The notes below the pieces were generated by a model. That model worked only from the letters and a program-made list of their open reading frames with translations. It was not told the DNA's origin and made no database searches. Positions 28,320-33,009 of a DNA stretch of 33,009 bases are shown here, piece by piece. Source of the stretch: Pseudomonadota bacterium (GTDB taxonomy: Bacteria; Pseudomonadota; Gammaproteobacteria; Burkholderiales; Burkholderiaceae_C). A program made the translations under genes and the position numbers. The stretch is taken from NCBI GenBank assembly GCA_021816585.1, contig JAKAXL010000031.1, positions 1 to 33,009 of the forward strand. The letters are read 5' to 3'. The first letter of the stretch is position 1. Each line of letters opens with the position of its first letter.

Positions 28320-29312
28320 TCAGGGCTCCAGCATCAGGCCCACCCACAGCCCCAGCACGGCGAGCAGGAAGGCGGTGGCCAGGAACTCGGGCGCGCGGAA
28401 CACCCGCAACTTGGCGCTGCTGGTCTCCACCAGCGCGATCGCGGCGCCGGCCAGCCCGAGCTTGCCCAGCAGCGCGGCCAGTGCCGGCAGCAACCACCAC
28501 AGGCTCTCGCTGCGCGTGGCGATGCCCCACGGCGCGAACATCGCGAAGCCCATGCAGGCGTAATTGAACAGCTTCAGCCACTGCGCCCATTCCACCAGCG
28601 CCAGGTGCCTGCCCGCATACTCCAGCACCATGGCCTCGTGCACCATGGTCAGTTCCAGGTGCGTGCTCGGGTTGTCCACCGGCAGGCGCGCGTTCTCGGC
28701 CAGCAGCACCATGACGAAGGCGACGGCGCCGAAGGCCAGCGCCGGGTGGATGCTCGGGCCGTGGCGCTGCAGCACCTCGGCGACCACCGGCAGCTGCGTG
28801 CTGCCGGCCATCAGCGACGCGCTGAACAGCACCATCAGCAGCGCCGGCTCGGCCAGGAAGCCCAGCATCATCTCGCGCCGCGCGCCCAGCCCGCCGAAGG
28901 CGGTCCCGGGATCCATCGCCGCCAGCGCCTGGAACACCCGCGACAGCGCGAACAGCCCGACCAGCGCGATGGCGTCGGCCACCGCGGCCAGCGGCAGCTC
29001 GGTGGTCAACGACGGGATGATCGCCGCGGCCGCGCTCATGCTGCCCAGCAGGATGTAGGGCACCGCGCGAAACAGCGGGCTCGCCGTGTCCGGAACCACC
29101 GGCTGGCGCACGAACAGCTTGCGCAGGCGCCAGTACGGCTGCCACAGCGGCGGCGCGCTGCGGTTGGACAGCCAGGCGCGGCACTGCGCGACCCAGCCCG
29201 CCAGCAACGGCGCCAGCAGCAGCGCCGCCACCACGCTCAGGCTCTGGGTCAGCAGCTCGCCGAGCCAGCCCAGCCAGCCGGGAGCGACGGAAGCCAGCAC
29301 CGCCGTGTTCAT
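28320..29312 (-). CDS. HyfC/NuoH-like membrane subunit
   Basis: 330 residues, about eight membrane segments, in the NuoH/HycD/HyfC family that anchors the peripheral arm and forms the base of the quinone-like cavity in complex I. Conserved segments are GGLGARREMMLGF (140-152) and the acidic loop ENARLPVDNPSTHLELTMVH followed by EAMVLEYAG (206-233). The start at 29312 is preferred over an in-frame ATG at 29324, because GGAG at 29322-29319 is ideally spaced before the former and would lie inside the latter. It is 28 bases after the HyfB-like gene and three before HyfE. Confidence 0.9.
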   Translation of the reverse strand: MNTAVLASVAPGWLGWLGELLTQSLSVVAALLLAPLLAGWVAQCRAWLSNRSAPPLWQPYWRLRKLFVRQPVVPDTASPLFRAVPYILLGSMSAAAAIIPSLTTELPLAAVADAIALVGLFALSRVFQALAAMDPGTAFGGLGARREMMLGFLAEPALLMVLFSASLMAGSTQLPVVAEVLQRHGPSIHPALAFGAVAFVMVLLAENARLPVDNPSTHLELTMVHEAMVLEYAGRHLALVEWAQWLKLFNYACMGFAMFAPWGIATRSESLWWLLPALAALLGKLGLAGAAIALVETSSAKLRVFRAPEFLATAFLLAVLGLWVGLMLEP

Positions 29313-29340
29313 GCTCGACTCCATGGGGAATCCGGGACGT

Positions 29341-31359
29341 TCATCGAAGCACCAGCAGCAACAGCACCAGCAAGGTGCCGAAGGTGTACATCAGGTAGCC
29401 CGCCATGCCGACCTGCTGCGCGCGCCCGAGCAGGCGCGCCAGTCCGAGCACGCCGGCCGCCACGGGCCGGTACAGGCGCGTGCGCAGCGGGTCGTCGACC
29501 TGCTCCACGTGGCGCGGCTGCGCGTCGTCGGGCGCCGGGGCCTGCGCGTGGATCTCGAACAACGGCGCGAACAGGCGCCGCACCGGCTGTCCGAAGCCCT
29601 CGGCGCTGTCCTGCATGCGCGGACTGCCCGGCAATTCCCCGCAGGCCCAGGCCGGCGCCACCCGCGTCGGCGCGCTGCGCCACGCATGCGCGACCAGCAC
29701 CCCGGCCGCCGTCAGCAACAGCCCGAGCAGCACCAGCGACAAGGGATCGAAGGTGGCGCGCTGCGCCGACACCGGGGCGAGCTGCGACCAGCCGCTGCCC
29801 AGCGCCACGCCCTGCCCGAGCAGCGGCAGTTCGACGCGCTCCACCAGCCGCAGCACCAGCCCCGGGAACAGGCCCAGGCCGAGGCTCAGCCCGGCCAGCC
29901 AGACCAGTCCGGCACGCTGCGCCCAGCCCGGGTCGTGCGCGGCGGCGAGCCCCGGCTCGCGCTCGCGGCCGAGGAACACCACGCCGTAGAACTTGACCAT
30001 CACGTAGGCGGCCAGCGCCGCCACCAGCACCAGCAGCGCCGCCCCGAGCACGATGAACATGCCCAGCAGCGCCTGCGGCAGCGCCGGCGTGAGCACGAAG
30101 GCCTGCAGCAGCAGCCACTCGGCGACGAAACCGCCGAGCAGCGGCAGCCCGGCCATCGCCAGCGCGCCCACGAGTGCGCTCCAGCCGACCCACGGCATGC
30201 GCCGCAGCAGGCCGCCCAGGGTGCCCAGGCTGCGCCGGCTGGTCGCATGCATCACCGAGCCGGTGGCCAGGAACAGCAGGTTCTTCACCATCGCATGGTT
30301 GAGCAGGTGGAACAGCAAGGCGGCCAGCGCCAGCGCGGCCAGCGCCGGCATGCCGGCGGCGCGAAACACCAGGGTCAATCCCAGCGCCGCGAAGGCCAGC
30401 CCCATGTTCTCGATCGACGACCACGCCAGCAACCGCTTCATGTCGTCCTGCACCGCCGCCTGCAGCACCCCCAGCAGCGCGCTGCTCAGGCCCAGCAGCA
30501 ACAGCACCAGCCCCCAGCCCGTGCTGCTCAGGTGCAGCAGGTCGAGACTGACGCGCAGCAAGGCATACAGCGCGGTCTTCAGCATCACCGCGCTCATCAG
30601 CGCCGACACCGGCGACGGCGCCGCGGGGTGCGCCTCCGGCAGCCAGGCGTGCAGCGGCGCCAGCCCCGCCTTGGCGCCGAAGCCCAGCACCGCCAGCAGC
30701 ATGGCCGCGCCGACCACCCCGGGCGACAGCGGCGCCTGCCGCATGGCGTCGAAGGACAGCCCCTGCAGCCAGGCCTGCGGAGCCGCGGACTGCGCCAGCA
30801 GCACGAACATGACGACCAGGCACAAGGCGCCCAGGTGGGCCATCAGCAGGTACAGGAAGCCGGCCTCGCGCACCTCCTGCACGTCGTCGCGCGTCAGCAC
30901 CAGCAGGTACGAACTCAGCGCCATCGCTTCCCACGCGAGCAGGAAGCCGAAGGCATCGTCGGCCAGCAGCACCAGCGCCATGGCCGCCAGGAACAGGTGG
31001 TAGGCCAGCCCGATCTGCCCCGGCGGCGCGCCCTCGCCGACGCGGAAGTAGCCGCAGCCGAACAGGGTGCTGCCGAAGGCCGAGGCCCCGAGCAGCATCA
31101 GGAAGAAGCCCGCCAGCGGATCCAGCCGCCAGTGCAGCACCAAACCACTGGCACCGAGCGCGAGCGAGGCCTCGGCCGGCTGCGTGAACACCGCGGCCAG
31201 CCCCACCGCCGCCATCACCGCGCACAGCGCCGCGCCGACCGGGAACACACGGTGCGCAACCCAGCGCGTCGACCGCGGGCGCAGCAGCGCGGCGACCCCC
31301 GCGAGCGCCCAGCACACCACCACGCCGAGCGCGGCGGAGAGCAGCAGGCGAGAGTTCAT
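29341..31359 (-). CDS. HyfB/HycC-like antiporter-type membrane subunit
   Basis: 672 residues, first gene of the operon. It belongs to the NuoL/HyfB antiporter family, with around 14-16 membrane segments and the extended C-terminus typical of HyfB. Ion-path residues typical of the family are visible: Glu144 in LAWEAMALSSYL, Lys230 in GFGAKAGLAPLHAWLPEAH and Lys261 in VMLKTALYALLR. DDMKRLLAWSSIENMGLAF and FHLLNHAMVKNLLFLATGS follow. The C-terminal CGELPGSPRMQDSAEGFGQP is a HyfB/HycC signature. It lacks a strong Shine-Dalgarno. The 67-base gap before it holds the candidate RHH operator. Confidence 0.9.
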   Translation of the reverse strand: MNSRLLLSAALGVVVCWALAGVAALLRPRSTRWVAHRVFPVGAALCAVMAAVGLAAVFTQPAEASLALGASGLVLHWRLDPLAGFFLMLLGASAFGSTLFGCGYFRVGEGAPPGQIGLAYHLFLAAMALVLLADDAFGFLLAWEAMALSSYLLVLTRDDVQEVREAGFLYLLMAHLGALCLVVMFVLLAQSAAPQAWLQGLSFDAMRQAPLSPGVVGAAMLLAVLGFGAKAGLAPLHAWLPEAHPAAPSPVSALMSAVMLKTALYALLRVSLDLLHLSSTGWGLVLLLLGLSSALLGVLQAAVQDDMKRLLAWSSIENMGLAFAALGLTLVFRAAGMPALAALALAALLFHLLNHAMVKNLLFLATGSVMHATSRRSLGTLGGLLRRMPWVGWSALVGALAMAGLPLLGGFVAEWLLLQAFVLTPALPQALLGMFIVLGAALLVLVAALAAYVMVKFYGVVFLGREREPGLAAAHDPGWAQRAGLVWLAGLSLGLGLFPGLVLRLVERVELPLLGQGVALGSGWSQLAPVSAQRATFDPLSLVLLGLLLTAAGVLVAHAWRSAPTRVAPAWACGELPGSPRMQDSAEGFGQPVRRLFAPLFEIHAQAPAPDDAQPRHVEQVDDPLRTRLYRPVAAGVLGLARLLGRAQQVGMAGYLMYTFGTLLVLLLLVLR

Positions 31360-31426
31360 GGTCGATTCAAGGGCACATGCAATTCACATGCGATGTGCAT
31401 GCCATGGTAATACAATCAGCATCATC
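31360..31426. promoter_or_regulatory. Divergent promoter/operator region with CACATGC repeats
   Basis: The gap between the HyfB-like gene and the RHH gene contains CACATGC at 31374-31380 and again at 31385-31391, an 11-base repeat period equal to one helical turn. An inverted near-copy, CGATGTG, follows at 31391-31397. A TACAAT -10-like hexamer (31411-31416) reads toward the RHH gene and would place its start within a few bases of the ATG, giving a nearly leaderless mRNA. No good -35 is visible. RHH repressors often bind short tandem repeats, so an operator is plausible. Confidence 0.5.
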
Positions 31427-31648
31427 ATGGAACAACGAACCACCCGGCTGACCGTCCTGATCGACCCGCGCAAGAAGGAGTTGTTCGAGCACCTGTGCGC
31501 CCGCGAGGACCAGACCCCCTCGCAGGTGGTGCGGCGCCTGGTCCGCGACTACATCGAACAGCGCCTGGGGCGCCCCTGGAAGCCCGGCGAGTCGCTGGAC
31601 GAAGTGCTCGGCGATGCCCAGCCCGGCGACGCGCCGGGCCGCTCGTAG
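31427..31648 (+). CDS. Ribbon-helix-helix (CopG/Arc-type) DNA-binding protein
   Basis: 73 residues. The N-terminal RTTRLTVLIDPRKKELFEHL (4-23) fits the RHH strand and first helix, and TPSQVVRRLVRDYIEQRLG (30-48) fits the second helix. The strand residues that would contact DNA are Arg, Thr and Val. The Pro- and Asp-rich tail (about 50-73) looks disordered. RHH proteins act as dimers, usually as repressors of adjacent genes. It is divergent from the Ehr-like operon across 67 bases that hold repeated motifs, so it may regulate that operon. An antitoxin-like alternative is unlikely, as no toxin-sized partner ORF is next to it. The family call is good; the target is inferred. Confidence 0.72.
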   Translation: MEQRTTRLTVLIDPRKKELFEHLCAREDQTPSQVVRRLVRDYIEQRLGRPWKPGESLDEVLGDAQPGDAPGRS

Positions 31649-31660
31649 CAGGCGTCTGGA

Positions 31661-31705
31661 GTCCCCCCGCGGGGACGATCGCGCAGCGCGGGCCGGGCGG
31701 CCCGC
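31661..31705. terminator. Paired hairpins between convergent RHH gene and dusA
   Basis: Two stems lie between these convergent genes: GTCCCC (31661-31666) with GGGGAC (31671-31676), and GCGGGCC (31688-31694) with GGCCCGC (31699-31705). The second abuts the dusA stop codon at 31706. Neither has a T-tract. They could terminate transcription from both sides weakly. Confidence 0.4.
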
Positions 31706-32776
31706 TCAGGCCGCGGCCAGGCTCGCGCCCGCCGCCTCGACGCGGGCTCGCGTGGCGGCCTCGAACAGGCCGCGCGCATCCAGGCGCCGGTGGCGCGGAT
31801 CGCTCATGGCCTGGCGCCAGGCGCGCGCACCCGGCGCGCCTTTCCACAGACCCAGCATGTGGCGCACCACCGCGAACGGGGCCACGCCCTGCGCGGCCAT
31901 GCGTTCGCAATAGCCGAGCATCGCATCCTCGACGGCCTGCGCGTCGGCCGCTTGCGGCACGTCGCAGCCGAAGTGGTCGCGATCCCAGCTCGCCAGCCAC
32001 CACGGCCGCTGGTAGGCCTCGCGGCCGACCATCACGCCGTCGACATGGCGCAGGTGCTCGCGCAGCTGCGCGTCGTCACGCACCCCGCCGTTGAGCACGA
32101 TGCGCAACTGCGGGAACTCCTGCTTGAGCCGGTACACGAACTCGGGGCGCAGCGGCGGGACCTCGCGGTTGTCCTTCGGACTCAGCCCGTCCAGCCACGC
32201 ATTGCGGGCATGCACGATGAACACCTCGCAACCACCCCGCGCCACCTCGCCCACGAAGTCGCGCACGAAGCCGTAGTGCTCGATGCGGTCGATGCCGATG
32301 CGATGCTTGACCGTCACCGGCATCGCATCGCCCACCGCGTCGCGCATCGCCGCCACGCAGTCGCGCACCAGCGGCGCCTCGGCCATCAGACAGGCTCCGA
32401 AGGCGCCGCGCTGCACCCGCGGGCTCGGGCAGCCGCAGTTCAGGTTGACCTCGGCGTAGCCCCAGCGCAGCGCCAGGCGCGCGCATTCGGCCAGCGCCTG
32501 CGGCTCGCTGCCCCCCAGCTGCAGCGCCACCGGCTGCTCGGCGGGGTCGAAGTCCAGATGCCGCGCCCGGTCGCCGTACAGCAGCGCACCGGTGGTCACC
32601 ATCTCGGTGTACAGCCGGGCCTGGCGGCTCAGGCGACGGTGGAAGTAGCGGCAGTGGCGATCGGTCCAGTCGAGCATCGGCGCGACGCAGGCACGCCACG
32701 CCGCACCGTCGTCGGCGCAGGACGCGTCGGCACGGCCGCGAGTCGCAGCCGAAGTCTCGGGTGCAGGGATGTTCAT
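31706..32776 (-). CDS. dusA: tRNA-dihydrouridine(20/20a) synthase DusA
   Basis: DusA is an FMN-dependent enzyme that reduces uridine 20/20a in the D-loop of tRNA. The product is 356 residues. It includes CVAPMLDWTDRHCRYFHRRL, TEMVTTGALLYGD, and VALQLGGSEPQALAECARLA. The catalytic cysteine is in NLNCGCPSPRVQRGAFGACL (Cys116), as in DusA. VTVKHRIGID and FIVHARNAWLDGLSPKDNRE are DusA signatures. The start at 32776 gives a normal N-terminus; an upstream in-frame ATG would add 31 basic residues and is rejected. There is no clear Shine-Dalgarno. It lies just downstream of an rRNA operon terminator. Confidence 0.94.
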   Translation of the reverse strand: MNIPAPETSAATRGRADASCADDGAAWRACVAPMLDWTDRHCRYFHRRLSRQARLYTEMVTTGALLYGDRARHLDFDPAEQPVALQLGGSEPQALAECARLALRWGYAEVNLNCGCPSPRVQRGAFGACLMAEAPLVRDCVAAMRDAVGDAMPVTVKHRIGIDRIEHYGFVRDFVGEVARGGCEVFIVHARNAWLDGLSPKDNREVPPLRPEFVYRLKQEFPQLRIVLNGGVRDDAQLREHLRHVDGVMVGREAYQRPWWLASWDRDHFGCDVPQAADAQAVEDAMLGYCERMAAQGVAPFAVVRHMLGLWKGAPGARAWRQAMSDPRHRRLDARGLFEAATRARVEAAGASLAAA

Positions 32777-32860
32777 GGACGGGGAAATCGGACGACGGAA
32801 TCGGTGGAATCGGTCCGGGCTGGATTTTCGCGCGATTCGCCGGGAAGCGCAGCGCGCGCG

Positions 32861-32903
32861 CCAAAACAAAAACCCGTCTACCTGTTTTTCACAGGTAGAC
32901 GGG
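32861..32903 (-). terminator. Intrinsic terminator of the rRNA operon
   Basis: A perfect 12-bp stem, CCCGTCTACCTG (32873-32884) and CAGGTAGACGGG (32892-32903), with a seven-base loop is followed on the minus strand by TTTTTGTTTT (32872-32863). It lies just beyond the 3' end of the 5S rRNA. This is the clearest rho-independent terminator in the window. Confidence 0.93.
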
Positions 32904-32913
32904 CTGGAAGGGG

Positions 32914-33009
32914 AGCCTGACGATGTCCTACTTTCACACGCGAATGCGCACTATCATCGGCGCTGAGGCGTTTCACGGTCCTGTTCGGGATGGGAAGGAG
33001 TGGGTCCAC
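32914..33009 (-). rRNA. rrf: 5S ribosomal RNA (5' end outside window)
   Basis: The minus strand reads the conserved 5S segments CCATCCCGAACAGGACCGTG, then AACGCCTCAGCGCCGATGAT (with the usual first-A variation), then GTGTGAAAGTAGGACATCGT and CAGGCT. About 96 of the roughly 115 bases are inside the window; the 5' portion lies to the right. The 3' boundary (about 32914) is estimated. It is the last gene of an rRNA operon whose 16S and 23S genes are expected beyond the right edge. Confidence 0.93.

Noticed and set aside
24605..28563. Long open frames on the plus strand opposite the Ehr operon
   Set aside because: They are rich in Gln, His and Arg, lack recognisable domains, and are expected opposite GC-rich coding frames. 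The minus-strand frames show clear conserved families and four-base overlaps.
24066..31359. Functional NiFe hydrogenase-4 or formate hydrogenlyase
   Set aside because: All four NiFe-binding cysteines are missing from the large subunit, no maturation or formate dehydrogenase genes are present, and HyfA, HyfD and HyfH are absent.
24066..31359. Respiratory complex I (nuo) operon
   Set aside because: Gene order, HyfB-type C-terminus, HyfE-like subunit and fused NuoCD-like large subunit match the hydrogenase-4 branch, and nuoA, E, F, G, I, J and N counterparts are missing.
31427..31648. Antitoxin of a toxin-antitoxin pair
   Set aside because: No small toxin-like frame lies beside it; the neighbours are the Ehr operon and dusA.
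32777..32869. Longer DusA N-terminus
   Set aside because: It would add 31 mostly basic residues not seen in the family, and no ribosome site precedes it.

Overview
The window is GC-rich (roughly 70% by eye), densely coding chromosomal DNA with short intergenic gaps and no sign of mobile elements. Gene content and order (rpsF-priB-rpsR; the run rpsB-tsf-pyrH-frr-uppS-cdsA-dxr-rseP-bamA-skp-lpxD-fabZ-lpxA-lpxB-rnhB; divergent ppsA/ppsR; tesA divergent to a LolD-like ATPase) and the 5S rRNA segment point to a betaproteobacterium, probably Burkholderiales. The genus cannot be fixed from sequence alone. No stretch of more than 300 bases lacks a gene.

Layout from left to right. Positions 1-666 (minus): rpsF, priB and the first two codons of rpsR. 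855-3251 (minus): phosphoenolpyruvate synthase, divergent from its regulatory kinase/phosphotransferase ppsR (3465-4283, plus), which is followed by a DegV-like gene. 5401-20563 (minus): the large envelope/translation cluster, transcribed from a TATAAT-type promoter near 20781 with a structured leader of about 210 nt before rpsB. It supplies ribosomal and translation factors (S2, EF-Ts, RRF), UMP kinase, undecaprenyl and isoprenoid precursors, CDP-diacylglycerol, the outer-membrane protein assembly factors BamA and Skp, the RseP protease, and lipid A synthesis (LpxD, FabZ, LpxA, LpxB). It ends with RNase HII and a SPOUT methyltransferase. 20845-22304 (minus): rlmB and an ABC ATPase. 22308-24046 (plus): tesA and mnmH (tRNA 2-selenouridine synthase).

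24066-31359 (minus) is a six-gene operon related to hydrogenase-4/formate hydrogenlyase (order hyfB-C-E-F-G-I, without A, D and H). Its large subunit has lost all four cysteines that hold the NiFe centre, while the small subunit keeps the four cysteines of the proximal Fe-S cluster and the membrane subunits keep their key charged residues. It therefore looks like an energy-converting hydrogenase-related (Ehr) complex: a complex I-like ion-pumping module with no hydrogenase activity and no known electron partner. This is the most interesting system in the window. A small ribbon-helix-helix protein (31427-31648, plus) is divergent from it across a 67-bp gap that carries repeated CACATGC motifs, and is a candidate regulator.

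31706-32776 (minus): dusA. 32861-33009: the 3' end of an rRNA operon (5S rRNA) with a strong intrinsic terminator, also on the minus strand.
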